In this document: piece after piece, positions 40,390 to 51,669 of the stretch
How positions within the stretch are numbered: the first letter of the stretch is position 1
Layout of the letters: each line of letters starts with the position of its first letter
Assembly (NCBI GenBank): GCA_900618425.1
Contig: UZAN01039967.1
Location: forward strand, 1-64,000
Source: Echinostoma caproni
Lineage: Eukaryota > Platyhelminthes > Trematoda > Plagiorchiida > Echinostomatidae
Reading direction: 5' to 3'
DNA: 64,000 nt
Position numbers and translations under genes: made by a program
The notes under the pieces: generated by a model
What the model was told of the DNA's origin: nothing
Database searches by the model: none
Seen by the model: the letters and a program-made list of their open reading frames with translations, nothing else

Positions 40390-41190
40390 TTTAGAGTGGA
40401 TAGTGTCATATTCATCTGCGTGGTTAGAAGGTCTGTTTACCAAACTCACTTTGATTCGGCAAGACCCTAATATTGCCAGTTTTGTGACATCGAAACTCAA
40501 AAGAACCCAGGATTAAACCCTTGTTTATCGAGCAAGGAGAATTTTTTCACGAGATTGTTTACTTCATGAATTGTATATTATAACGCAAACACTCCTCGAA
40601 ACCGTTTATCCGGAACGATTCGTTCTGAGGAGTTTGAAAGAACGGCCGCCGAGAGCACCATTGGCGACAATTGAAAAAAATCTCTTCGTACGATTTCCTT
40701 TTAAAAGAGATTTTAAGTCTAAGTAACTGAACCACCCATTAGAAAAGGCAATTGCTCTTACTTTCCCTGTTGCAACACTACGTACATAATTAAACAACTG
40801 ACAAATGGTTTCCGTCAATCTTAAATATACAGCCTATCCTCTCATCATATACTATCATGTACCCTTTTCTTTGCTCATGTTCGATAAGTTATGCAGAAGA
40901 ACGATCAGACAGTTGTGGCAAGGATCAAGAAGTACAAGTCGGACTGGATGAGTGCGGGCATAAGAAAAATGATTACAAGTGCAGTGGTAGAACACCTTGC
41001 AGACACGGGCCATTAAGCAAAGGACGATCCATTCAAGGTGATCTACAAAGTACCAGAACCCCCCTCCAAAACGGTCTGTCAGCGGCACCCTGCAATAGCT
41101 GAGGCGGTGGCTACTCGCCTACTCAATCAATCCTCAAATGCGATTCGTTCAGTCAATTTACTTACACCGGCCTCAATCTGACTCAGCAGA
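40390..41190 (+). mobile_element. Penelope-like element, 5'-truncated relic
   Basis: The plus strand follows a PLE from the end of the reverse transcriptase to the C-terminus, through stops and frameshifts. Visible blocks in order are WLEGLFTKLTLI and SFVTSKLKRTQ; YRARRIF-SRDCLLHELYII; TQTLLETVYPERFVLRSLK; ERPPRAPLATIEKNLFVRF; FKRDF; a CSCSISYAE remnant of the cysteine-pair/YIG core near 40,875; AVVEHLADTGH; FKVIYKVPEPPSKTV; and HPAIAEAVATRLL. The AVVEHLADTGH and AEAVA-RLL blocks are hallmarks of the PLE nuclease C-terminus. The copy is dead because the YIG glycine is gone and stops are frequent. Its 3' end meets the 3' end of the CR1-like relic on the other strand. Confidence 0.8.
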
Positions 41191-41339
41191 CCGAAAATAC
41201 CATGACCTTTTGCATGACCCAGAGGTCCAGACCGAATAGGGAACATCTCACTCATTCCAACGACTTTGGGCATTTACAATCTACACAACAACATTAACGA
41301 CAAAACCCTGCCCTTTGTCGTTTCCAAACCAAGATCAAG

Positions 41340-42550
41340 ATCAGAAAAAAATTCCAATTCCAATTTTTTATTATCGGTAAATTACAAAGCTGATGCTTGT
41401 TGAATCCCATAGGATCTGTACACATTGGGTTTGGTTAGTAGTAGAATTAAACTGCAAATTATAACGTTTACTCACCGGTGTTGAAACGTTAGATGCTTCA
41501 ATGCTACATCGAGACGCGACTTGAATGAAACGATGGTTGGTGCACGCACAACGTGAGGTGGAAGAGAGTTCCAGGTGTTACAAACACTGAGGCTGAAAAA
41601 ATAAGGTCTGCAGTATAAACTCTTTTGGATGTCTGAGGTGACAATTCCTAGATAGTGTTAGTAAAGTATTACACGGGTGGTTCGATTCATGTAGTATTTG
41701 ATAAACAAGAATCATGTCTCTCCGTACTCAACGACATTCGGACGAATAGAGTCTGAGAATACGCCGCCCTTCATCGTAGGTTTTAGATTGTAACGCTTTT
41801 ACCAATTTAGTTGCTGTTTTCTGTGGACGTTCTTGTGCATTTTGATCGCGAATTAGCCGTGGATTCTGAGCCTGTATAGCATACTTCGTGTGTGATCTAA
41901 TGTATGCTGATCGTAAACAGGGCAGTAGGTCTGCTTCAAATGATCCGAAGATACGTTTTAGCAATCCAACGTGCTTTATGGGCTTTGATGTTGTTCTTGC
42001 GCAATGTGTAGAACATCCTAGATCCTCAATAACTCTCAGATCATTCTCGTTTGAAGAACGCGGCAATGACTGATTTCCAAGTAGTACAAAAAGCGACATT
42101 TGTGACGCATCGATACAATCTTGCATTTCTCAAAGTTGAAATTGATGTAATTAGTGATAGATCATTGGGAAGCTGAGTCAAGTGCTTCCTGCAGGGTTTC
42201 ATAATCTTCACGATGTTGCTCCGTCCTACATGTTTTAGCGTCGTTAGCGAATAATAATGCATCTTTTCTGAGGACAGCTGGTGATTCGTTTATGAATGCT
42301 AGGAAAAGATACAGACCAAGTAAGGATCCCAATGGAATTTCACGGACAGCCTCAATTGGTTCCGATGGAGATCCAATAACTCGAACCGATGCTGTTCGTT
42401 GCCGAAGAAATTCCTCAATCCAGACAAGGAGCAGTCCTTGAACATCAATCATATGCATCACATCAAACCATTGTACTAGTTTGACAATTTTAAACCCTAT
42501 ATATAACTGTATTAGTTTGGGGAAGATGTTATCGAAAACAAACATTGTTT
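41340..42550 (-). mobile_element. CR1-like non-LTR retrotransposon, 5'-truncated relic
   Basis: On the minus strand, 42,545-42,162 carries the middle of a CR1-type reverse transcriptase: LLLVWIEEFLRQRTASVRV, then REIPLGSLLGLYLFLAFINE (ancestral pattern PQGSVLGP) and ALLFANDAKTC (42,240-42,251 encode FAND, where the catalytic motif should be FADD). After a frame change, 42,126-41,728 gives the thumb and C-terminal region: NENDLRVIEDLG, STHCARTTSKPIKHVGLLKR, IFGSFEADLLPCLRSAYIRS and HTKYAIQAQNPRLI. The last block, FFSLSVCNTWNSLPPHVVRA near 41,600, is typical of CR1 C-termini. The 3' end shows GATCAAGATCAG, consistent with the short tandem tail of CR1. Loss of the first catalytic-pair aspartate and several stops make it inactive. 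Confidence 0.85.
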
Positions 42551-42559
42551 GCTACAGTG

Positions 42560-45500
42560 TTTTCCTAATTTTTGAATTCAAACCCATCAAGAACCGAAGT
42601 TGGTCGGTATCTGATGAAAAGCCACAGTCCAAGTTTTATTCACCGTTATATTCATTGATTTTTTTTCTAAAATTGCATCCTCAATTTCCTTACTTCAGAT
42701 GCGTACAGTTGTGTGAAGCAAGAAACCAATAATCTAACTTGCCTCTCATTGACATTTAACACATCTGAAGTCATTCTCCGTTGTCCGAAATAAACCGTGA
42801 TTGAAAGAAAATCCAGTCACGCTCAGTTTGAAACTTCAACCGAGAAATTCTTATCCGGAATGAGAAATATCATTTCAACATGCACTGCAGATTATGATAA
42901 TCGGTCTGTATGCTTATTCACACGTCTGGGCAGTGACGAATTCTGCTGTTTTCGTTTACACCCACTGGTACTATTGCAGCAGGTACGGTGTTCGTACGGT
43001 CTACGAGGTTATTCCATTAAAAGATTTGTGGTAATTTATTAGTTATTATAGATGATGATTTTTAATGAATGTACGACACTTGATTAGGACTTCGCTGAAA
43101 AAACGATTAAAATTAGCATGTAGCAGATTACAAAACATCCGAATGGATTCAACGACGTGTGACAGCACGAATATTGACACAGAAAAAATCGGATTGGGAG
43201 ACCGAGTCGAATAGGTTGAAAGTCCTTGTCCTTGGATTTCAATTCACGGAATCCATAGAAGATATAGTGCCCATATCTCATATCGGTACAGTATTTTAAA
43301 CTTCATAATGTTTGCGTGCAATCAAACGCAACCACTTTTTGTGGTCGCAACCGATACAAATTAGAAACAAGGGAATTCAGCTTAGGAATTTTTCTGAAAA
43401 AATAATTTCTGCACATGATACCAGCATAGACTGAATTTTTTCACCAACTTAGGGAGACATCACATGTCTTCACAGATTCACAACATTGTCTTTTTCCTCA
43501 TTCTACTACGATTTCCTTTGTCCAGACATCTTCAATTATATATTGATCGTGGAAGCGGTGTCAATTAATATTCCACGTGATGTTTAGACACGTCCGTTGT
43601 CCGTGTCACTTTTGATCTTGCTGCCAACAACTTCACCGGAATTACGTGTTCCTATCTGTGTCACTCGAAATGCGTTTGAACGGACTTGCTCAAGTGGGCA
43701 CATGAATAGTTGCATTCCAGTGAGATCTTAATCCAGAGCTAGAAATTCGTTTTACTACAAAACCATTTTCGAATTATGTATCGAAATTATGGTAGAACGT
43801 TTCGTAATTATCTTCTCTTTGTCTAGAGTTTTCACGCCCTTGGTTTAACTGGAATGTCGTTTGGATTGATCTGTGATCCAGCAGGTGAACCTTATATAGT
43901 TCTTCTGCGCTCATGGATGTACCGGACTCTCCCGTCCAGTGCAAAAAGACAAGAGAACAGATGATAGCACCGTGTTGGCAAAGGAACTAGGAAAAACACT
44001 GTACCAGAACAATGACTAAGTGCAAGTCGTGAAAAGAAATTGAGGGACAGATGTATTCATTGATATTCCTGCAAATGACGACCCCAACGTGCTTTACCAA
44101 AGTTGTTTCCAAACGGGTGTCTTTCCATGGCTTTGTTTTTATCATCAGCGAAATTGGTTGATCTCCAAAACAATCTGTAATGAGCACACTTTCAACCCCT
44201 TGTCTTGGTAATTTAGGCCGCAAACTTTTCAATCTATGCTCTTCGCTACACGGGCTTGAATCAATTCTAAGTGGAATATTCAGACAGTCATTGCAGAAAA
44301 GGAGTCACGTGATGCAGTCAGCTGAGCGGTTGGTTCCGGTAGTCATGTATACACGTGTATATCAATAAAGGCGTACTTAGTCATCAGTATTTGAGTCAAG
44401 CACCATATAATTACTTGATAGATGAAAACCAACTTGTCTAGTGGTAAAGGCCTTAAAATAACCACTGGGTGATCGTGAACTTTAACCACGCTACCGCCAC
44501 CTGTCCTACTGTTTCATGCAATTACCCCAGTCAGCCTTTGAATGGCAAGGTGTCCATTTCCCAGTAGTTTATGCAAATTGCTCTAATCCATACACAAAAC
44601 AGAAAAGAAAACCAAGTTATTCATCTTTACACGAGTGTTTCAAGTGGTATGTATACCACCTGACACGTGGCAGGTAGGATGTAGGTTAGCAACAATGATT
44701 CCATTATTTCAAGAATTACGGTTTGTACACTTCATCCGTCAGCAAATAACAACATATCATATACTCGATCGATCATATTGCGTGGAGTCAAATGAAAACT
44801 TCACAATTGATTAACGTATTCTCAATAAATATGTGCAAATGTATCTTAGAAATCTAACATGCATAATTAGAACTGATCGCTTTCCTCTGCGTCTATCGAG
44901 ATGGGAAGTTGCTGGATTCGATCAGAGTGATCTGGAGATGTTACGCTGAGGTATGTCACACACACTGAATTTTTATGTTTAGCTAATAAAATAAATGTTT
45001 GCTTTATTAAAGACATTATAAAATGTTCATTGAACTCCGGAATCTGATTGCAGGTGGACAATTTCGCATATATTGATTTTCTTCCCTAAACGATTTTTAT
45101 ATATGGATGTATTTCAAGCACATCAGACTGTGGGTCAAACAAGTCTTTATAAATCCTTATAAAAAGAAAAACATTCACCAAACCAACTGAAGATATATTA
45201 CGAAAACCAGACAGACCGGCACTGAACAAAATTAAATGATTTGCCAAATAGATCACTGAATACCGTCCCATATGTTTGAAAACGATAAATCGATTGGGTT
45301 ACTTACGAATAGTATCACTCCACACCTAGTGGAAACTTGCACCAAAGCGAGTGGACAAAACAGTTATGTTTTTGTCTGGTTGACAATCGGAGCAGGTTCA
45401 CTTTTGTCTGCCAGCCACAGCCGATGCCGTGGATATTCTGTTCTGATCCAAAAAAAACTGTTTGAACTTCCGCATGATCCACCACCACCGACCTACCACA

Positions 45501-46355
45501 CACAACTGAGAACCGGGTTAATTTCAACAAACGGTGAAACAGACAACCGTGTAACCGTTTCGAAAATATTACATCCGGTTACTTGACAGAGTTCACACCT
45601 CAATGATGCGGTTTTACGTCTCTGCTAGAATCATTTCGTTTGATTACTGCCATGCTTTTCAACTTATCAGCGAGACTACTGGTTATATTACACATTCTTG
45701 TCAAGAATTTTCTGTTCTCTATGAAATCTATTACGTAATTTGTCTTCAAAGTAGTATAATCTATTGCCAGTAGGTAACCTTATAAGCGACCCACCACATA
45801 AATTCGAGAAAAAGCAGAACATAAACATTAGTAGTGATGTACTTTGAGGACACCAGGGAAATCGATGGGCAAGCTGGTCGAGCCGTATGTCCATGGTGTT
45901 TGGCTACCAGTTCTATCCTGATTTCTAATGTTTTCGGAATGTAATTGCATAACAAACTTAACAAAAGCTATGAAACCAAAAGAATATGAACAATCTCGAA
46001 GAATCAATGGCAAAATTGGCAGGATTCCTAAGGTCATCTGTCAGTTGGGTTCAATTTCATGCAGGCATATGGTGTGCACTAAAGGCAGTTTGTAGGGAAT
46101 GAGTTTTAAAGTGCCCTTGATTTGACTGAATTGATACTATGTCACGAAACTGCTTGAGATCAGTAAAACTTGAATTATCCGAAATAGCGGAGGTAACAGC
46201 TTGCATAGATTGTATGTGAGGTTTTCCGTCGAAATGAGATTGTTTCACCATGAAGGCCTGCAGTCTTCTGCCTATTATTGCTGAAATTGGTGAAGTCTTC
46301 AACTGCTATAATTTTTTACGCGATCTAATAGAAACCATATAAAAACAAACCTGGT
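42560..46355. other. No gene recognised
   Basis: Apart from the SINE-like relic at 44.43 kb, nothing was identified. A minus-strand GILIDTAST peptide near 43,560 recalls a retroviral-type protease motif, but no flanking gag or RT supports it. Confidence 0.4.
44425..44500 (+). mobile_element. Possible tRNA-derived SINE relic
   Basis: TTGTCTAGTGGTAAAGGC (about 44,432-44,449) resembles an A box, and GTGAACTTTAACCAC (about 44,475-44,489) looks like a mutated B box with flanking complementarity. The sequence does not fold as a complete tRNA. It is a weak call from two degenerate boxes at plausible spacing. Confidence 0.3.
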
Positions 46356-46450
46356 GATACAATAAAAAGCGGTCTTTATTTTGTTTTAAATTGCAAACAT
46401 TTCGGCTTGATGAAGGCTCACTAATCATCACTAGCTGAGGGCCTTGGAAA
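46356..46450 (-). mobile_element. Possible PLE 3'-end motif
   Basis: The minus strand reads GAGCCTTCATCAAGCCGAAA then TGTTTGC, followed by AATAAAGACCGC. Many PLE 3' ends carry a GATGAAGGC...GCCGAAACG-type motif just before a poly(A)-signal-like AATAAA. No PLE coding sequence was identified upstream, so the call is tentative. Confidence 0.3.
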
Positions 46451-47249
46451 TGGAGATGCAAACTGAAAGACTAAGCTCATCTTCAACCGATTGCCGGCGC
46501 CGAGCGATTAATGGGTATGAAAAAATCTGAAGTTTTGTGTTTGGTTGATACGACAGCGTAGTATTACATTTTTTGGAAACAGAACAGAAGTATTGTGGTA
46601 ATTGTTTTCCAGTGAAGTTAAAGCGAGGTGCATTATTACAACCATGGACTGTTGTTTCGGTTTACTCTATCCAGGATGAGGAGTTTATTACTTTTAGGAG
46701 CATTAGTCAAACCTTAGGTAGCATCGTTATAAATTCCAGAATAAGCTTATTATAAAGCTAGTGTCGTAAGATAATACTCACTTGTGAATAGTATGCAAAA
46801 TAGTGCGGTTGGCAGTTTTCTTCAACGACCAAAAATTAAGCAAGACCACTGAGGGTGAATGGCTGTGCTCTAAAGAATAACTACGGACTGCTCCATTCAC
46901 TACCCGTTGTGCTGGGGGGAACTGCGATGACATGTTACAAATGAGGTATCCGTTATATGTATGCCAAATTATTGATACCACAACTGTAATCTGCAATAAA
47001 CATATACCCTTAACCAGGTACTAAAACACTGGTCCGAAAACGAACAATTGTTTTCGAATGATTCATAATCCTGCGTGTACATATAAGAACTAGTTGTTAC
47101 ATTTTCACGCTGGGTCAAAGGTCATTCGGGATTCGGAGAGCGGAGGGGTGGGGTGATCCTTGTGTCTGTGTTTGGGTGGGTGGATTGTGATTGGAGTGAT
47201 GGAGATGGTGGTTATGCTGGTGATAAATTTGGGGGCAGGGAAATTATAG

Positions 47250-47258
47250 AGCTTGAAC
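47250..47258 (+). repeat. Target-site duplication, left copy
   Basis: AGCTTGAAC, repeated exactly at 47,545-47,553 on the other side of the inserted short element. Confidence 0.75.
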
Positions 47259-47544
47259 TGGTAGTTTCAATGCAATGGAAATGTTTGTGATAACCGAGAA
47301 AAAGCATTGGACAGCTGTTTCGTTCTGTATGGGACTCGTCAGCAGTGCGCACTTGTTGTGCCCTTGTCGGGACTCGAACCGTCAACCTTCGGGTTGGGAT
47401 TTCAAACCCTTACTCCTGAGTTACACGTTAGACAGTCATCACTTTGTGCGCATGGCTCAATCAATTCTGAGGGCCTTGGGTGTGGGTTTCACTCGCTGAT
47501 GCCTCTGAACAATTGAATGGGCTAATCCAAGCTTGATTCTCTAA
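47259..47544 (-). mobile_element. tRNA-headed short element with hammerhead (copy C), full insertion
   Basis: A 286-bp insertion inside an older repeat, flanked by 9-bp duplications. On the minus strand the order is a 5' segment, a tRNA-like region with TAACTCAGGAGTAAGG and a canonical B box GGTTCGAGTCCC (about 47,354-47,365 on the plus strand), then the hammerhead at 47,348-47,304, then a short 3' tail (CTCGGTTATC...). The internal pol III-type B box and the ribozyme mark it as non-autonomous. Its 5' segment differs from that of the 58.5-kb copy, so it represents a related subfamily. No ORF is expected. Confidence 0.75.
47304..47348 (-). ncRNA. Type I hammerhead ribozyme (copy C), core intact
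   Basis: Minus strand, 5' to 3': stem I strand GCACTG (47,348-47,343), core CTGACGA with G closing stem II (47,342-47,335), stem/loop II TCC-CATACA-GAA, C plus core GAAA (47,322-47,318), stem III CAG/CTG with no loop, cleavage triplet GTC ending at 47,310, and stem I strand CAATGC (47,309-47,304). All invariant positions (CUGANGA, GAAA, UH) are present. Stem I and stem II each have one A:C mismatch. Cleavage is predicted between 47,310 and 47,309. The zero-loop stem III suggests dimer-dependent activity. Confidence 0.85.
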
Positions 47545-47553
47545 AGCTTGAAC
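47545..47553 (+). repeat. Target-site duplication, right copy
   Basis: AGCTTGAAC, the exact copy of 47,250-47,258. The uninterrupted counterpart is GGCTTGAAC on the minus strand of the partner repeat near 52,358. Confidence 0.75.
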
Positions 47554-47604
47554 AAATCTTTTTGAGCGCATTGTTCTGATGTGAAAAGGCGAATATTTAT
47601 CATC

Positions 47605-50600
47605 ACCAGGTTTGGTTTCATCAGCAATGCAACTCAATTGGTTTCAGATTTTACCACATTAAAAAAGCACTTTCATGAGCCGGTTTTGGTTGACGTCTTT
47701 TGACCACCCAGTTGAATAAAAAAGTAGATGGAAGATTGGAATGTTGAGAAGCAAAGGAGTCAAGGAATTCATATAGATTGCGGTTGCAAGAATAATTATT
47801 GGATGCACAAGCGCCACTGTTTGCCATACTCGACCACATCATCAGCGATTACTTTGACCTCGAGGCCCCATTTAGGCAGCCTAACGGCAACTTTGTGACC
47901 AAGTGTCCTGGTTAGGGGTTTTATACTCTCATGTCAGGTCTTTCTTTGACCGCTCTTGAGCGTTTTCCAAATGCTACCTGCTTCGGCAAACATCGATCGC
48001 CTTGGCAACCTGTTTGGTGACATGCGCAGCACATGTCCCAACCATCGTAATCTATGGAGGTCGACCACTTGTTCCAGTGGACGACCGTGATTGCCTAGAA
48101 CTTTACGAATAACCTCAGCATTCGGTTTGATCACCGGACTCGTGCAATGTGGCGTAGACAGTGGTATTCGAACACCGATAATCTACTTTTATCCTGTTCC
48201 CGTAATGACCAGGTCTTGACACCGAATAGCCACACTGGCCGAGCTGTTGCAGCATACACTCGAGAGAGGGGTGTTGCAACGGCGCCACAAATGTCTCAAG
48301 TTGGCAAATGCCACCCGAGCCTCCTATATGCGTTCCAACACTTCATCGGTGACGTGTCCGCCAGATGAGATATAGCTACCCAGATAGCAAACTTTATCTG
48401 TTTACAATCCTACTTCCCGAGTCAGTATGAGGTTTGGCGCTGAAATAACCCAACCTTGAAGCAACCTTTGACACTTTGAAGGTGCAAATCGCGTAGCAAA
48501 CATGGCTACACTAGCACTAAAACTATCCAGAAAAACTTGCAACTTACCTAGGTCTTCATTTAATAGCACAATGTTTTCTGCATATTCCAGATCAGACAGT
48601 TTGCCACCAAGAAGTAAATCGATGTCATTATCCTCGACGAGAGCAGAGCTATTTCAAGAATTTACTCTGTAACAAAGTTAAATAGAAACGAAGACATAGA
48701 GGCCATCTCTGAAGAGCACCACGTTCTGTAGTGACTTCGGGCGAAAAATTGCTGTAGGTTCGGGCTAGGCTTCGGCTGTATCCATAAAGTGATTGCAAAA
48801 TTGAAATGAACATCTCGGGTACATCCTTTAGAGCGAGGAAGCACCAGAGATTGGAGCGATCGACTGAGTCGAAAGCCGCTTTCAGATCGAGGAAGACAAA
48901 ATTGATGGGTCTACGTAAAGTATGTCGCTGCTCTAGAATTTGGCGAACAGTGAAGCTATGGTTTATATAACTCAGATCTTCTCCAAAACCAACCTGATTC
49001 TCACGCGTTCACTCTTCACACGCGGCAGACAATCGAGAGAGTATCGTTCCATAGGGAAGTTTAGAACCAATATTGAAAACCTTATTCCTCTGTGGTTTTC
49101 ACAAGAGGGTCTGTTACCTTTTTGGAAATCGGTAAAATGACCGACTCATGCCATTCAGTTGGAACCTGTTCTTTTTCCCATATTGAGCCCAGGAGTCCCA
49201 TCAACTCCAACACTAATACTGAACCTCCATCTTCAAACGTTGATGAAAACAGCCCATCTGAACAGGAGGTCTTATGTCTTTTGAGATAACTTATTTCCTG
49301 GGAAATCTCCATTTCAAATGGAGGACTAGCATCAACCGGGATAAATTTGCCTTGTCGAAAAGTGGCGGAGGTGGGGTGGTGAAAGTTCAACTGTCGACGG
49401 GGGCCAGTCGTTCTGAGCCTAGAAATGTTCAACTCATGAATAAATATAGCGGTACTGATGATGAATCAGTGTTCCACTGGATTCTGGATATGCCTCAACC
49501 CAATTTCATGGGTTCCGCATCCCTAATCAGACGAAAAAGGTTGCTACTGTTACCGATAACCGTAACTTTCTCCAGCTCTCTACACTATCCTACCCACCAT
49601 TTCTCGCAGTCATTCGTCAGACTCTTGATGAGGTGACTTTTAAAGGATTTACGCGCTGTCATATGTGCAGCAGGGGGAAGGGTTCTGCTGACATCCAGAA
49701 AGGCAGCCGAGGTTGACGAGATACATCGTTTGTGTTTTAAGCCTGCACCAGACTCCGCCGTTGATTCTGTTGATATTCGCATGGCTTCTTTGATTTGATT
49801 CCAGTATTTATTGAGTCCTTCGGCTAGCCGTTGAACTAATTGTTGAGCGGAGAGCTCCGCTTGGAAGGATTATTTACAACTATTTCTGACGTTGTATCGT
49901 CGATATCCAATTCCGGTGGCCTTACTGCGATTGTTTGTCAGTTATAGGGAGAATTTAGCTCGTATCAAAGCCCCTCTTCAATGATAGCTGATGGCGCTGC
50001 GTTTTATTGGAGTCCATTGTGGTGAAGAGGTTGGTGATGTTCAATTAAGACGGTGTTGTTTCTTGTGCAAGATGTTGGTGCTGGATAGGAACAATCTGTG
50101 GTCAGCGCAAAGTTGAAGTGGGTGCTCTCCGTTGTTGGTCCAGTTGGCTAGTATTGCATGTGATTCACCAAGAAACCTTTCCGACTCGTCCAAGGATCCC
50201 ACTTGTTTGTTTAAACTCCGGTAAATACTACGACGTCCGTTGATCGAGCACTTCCTAGTGTTATAATTCCAAAAAGCGGTGCTAGTTCAGGATATTTGTT
50301 TATTGAGGATTTCAGTTGGGATATCACCAATTTGCCATATAGAACACAAAACATCTCATCAGAAACATACCATGGCCGTTCCAGGCGGCACATCAAATAA
50401 TGCACGGGGCAGTCGGTAGTTATTCTTTCAGACACATCACTTGGCCCTTGATGGTCTTGTTATGTTTTTGATCATTAAAAATTACCTAATACTCAGAAGT
50501 GATTAGCATCTCACAACACTAGTGATTAAGAAACATTCTTGTAGAATTCATCTCTGGTTTCAAGTTTACAGAAATCGGGATACGAGGAATGAGCATCGAC

Positions 50601-51370
50601 GCTTCGTTCTGTTCTTGTTCACCCCTACCGAACCGTAGAGATGTACAGCGCACAGTCAGCTGCTAACTGGTATTCAGTCAAGAAGCGAGCGCTCAGCCTT
50701 GACAATTAGCGCCATCCCAACACCGGCATTACTGCCAGCTTTGGATGTCAAATCGCCTGACACAACGAGAGTGAAGCAAGAGAATGAGGTCGAATCAGGA
50801 AATCGCAAGTTGATGATTGAAGTAAGATATTGTATGCGTGTTTCGGAGACAGCGGGAATTTTCGGGTTTTTCTTTGTAAACCTTAACCGAAGCCTTGGAC
50901 TCAAACGTCTGACCCACATTGTGTAGACCCATTGCAGGAGCGTGACCGAAGCACCCTTTTGGGAGCCTCTGGAGACCTGTCACGCAAGACTTTTAAATTT
51001 CGGTACAGTGTGTTGTTAGCTGGTGCGTTGGTTGATGTTTCGCTTTTCGGGATCGGTCGTTAGCCTTATGTACCCAATGAGACAAGCGGAACGTGGAGGA
51101 AACAGCACCTTATTTCCCTGGGGGCTTCCCAGTTCGGGCAGTAACTGCCCAGTGAAGTGCGAAGTCTTTCCTCACTGTCCGGAGGAAGTCCCAGGTATCC
51201 AACCCCTACGTTTATATAACGGGGTTTTTACCAGTAAACTGCCATTTACCGGGTTAATCTGCTGAGTGATCTCCCCAGTGGCAAGAGTGGATAGTCAAAG
51301 GAAGCCAGGAGGTGCAAAACAGCTAGAATTCTGAGAGTTAGCTTCGTCTGACCCCTACCTTTTAACTTTC
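47605..51370 (-). mobile_element. RTE-like non-LTR retrotransposon, nearly full length but dead
   Basis: The minus strand carries an entire RTE-like polyprotein in fragments. The APE-type endonuclease lies at about 50,930-49,870: VSETRIQYLTSI, SNAGVGMALIVKAERSLLD, SARSTDVVVFTGV, KQVGSLDESERFLGE, HPLQLCADHRLFL and SPQWTPIKRSAISYHWRG (the W is a stop codon in this copy). The linker follows at 49,790-49,430. The RT has KRHKTSCSDGLFSSTFEDGG, WHESVILPISKK, motif A FLDLKAAFDSVDR (near 48,860-48,900) and motif C altered from YADD to YAEN (48,572-48,583). Next come NLRHLWRRCNTPLSS and RLRWLGHVLRMSPNRLPRRS. A GC-rich 5' UTR-like stretch extends to about 51,370 and a 3' UTR to about 47,605. Multiple stops and frameshifts and the loss of both motif C aspartates show it is inactive. 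It belongs to the same family as the relic at 90-665. Confidence 0.88.
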
Positions 51371-51429
51371 CAAGCATGATTGGATCTTTGAATGTGAGCA
51401 GCCATTCTAAATATCTCTTGGGGTCTAGA

Positions 51430-51665
51430 AAGCACGCAAGATATCACATCACGTCAAGGTGCAATCTCGTTGTGACCCAACTGGGGACCGAACATGGGAC
51501 TTCATGGGTGAAATGCAGGCGTAGTACCCACTAGACTGACGGGTAGTTGATCCAACCGTTTCTCATTTGGAACAATAGCAAAACCGATTTTTGCGAGCTT
51601 ATTGCGGGCAGTGGATCTCGCTCATCTCAGCACTATCCCCCAGGGTTGGAAACCTAGTTGGAATA
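51430..51665 (-). mobile_element. tRNA-headed short element (copy D), ribozyme decayed
   Basis: On the minus strand the order matches the 58.5-kb copy: a 5' segment (GGGGGATAGTGCTGAGATGA, CCGCAATAAGC), an A-box-like GTCTAGTGGGTACTACGCC, a B-box-like TGTTCGGTCCCC and CAGTTGGGTC. Where the hammerhead should begin there is only GCACCTTGACGTGATG, with the CTGANGAG core broken and the GAAA side absent. Its 5' segment is shared with 58,570-58,695, which shows the family's 5' part extends beyond the tRNA-like head. It lies just 5' of the RTE-like element in the same orientation. Confidence 0.65.
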
Positions 51666-51669
51666 CCCA

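Larger units (their letters stand above)
47032..47603 (-). repeat. Unclassified interspersed repeat, left inverted copy, split by a short element
   Basis: Segments 47,032-47,258 and about 47,554-47,603 are together the reverse complement of 52,292-52,574. Shared landmarks are GAACAATTGTTTTCGAATGA, ATTTTCACGCTGGGTC, TCATTCGGGAT, GTGTTTGGGTGGG, CAGGGAAA, GCTTGAAC and, after the interruption, TGTGAAAAGGCGAAT. Identity is about 75-80% by eye. The 286-bp interruption is the hammerhead-bearing element described next. I do not recognise the repeat family. No reading frame is conserved convincingly between the two copies. Confidence 0.85.

Noticed and set aside
43440..43960. Minus-strand GILIDTAST resembling a retroviral-type aspartic protease
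   Set aside because: The motif has DTA rather than DTG or DSG, and no gag, RT or integrase sequence was recognised around it.
46485..46520. GCCGAGCGATTAAT, which looks like a tRNA A box
   Set aside because: No convincing B box downstream and no pairing into tRNA arms.
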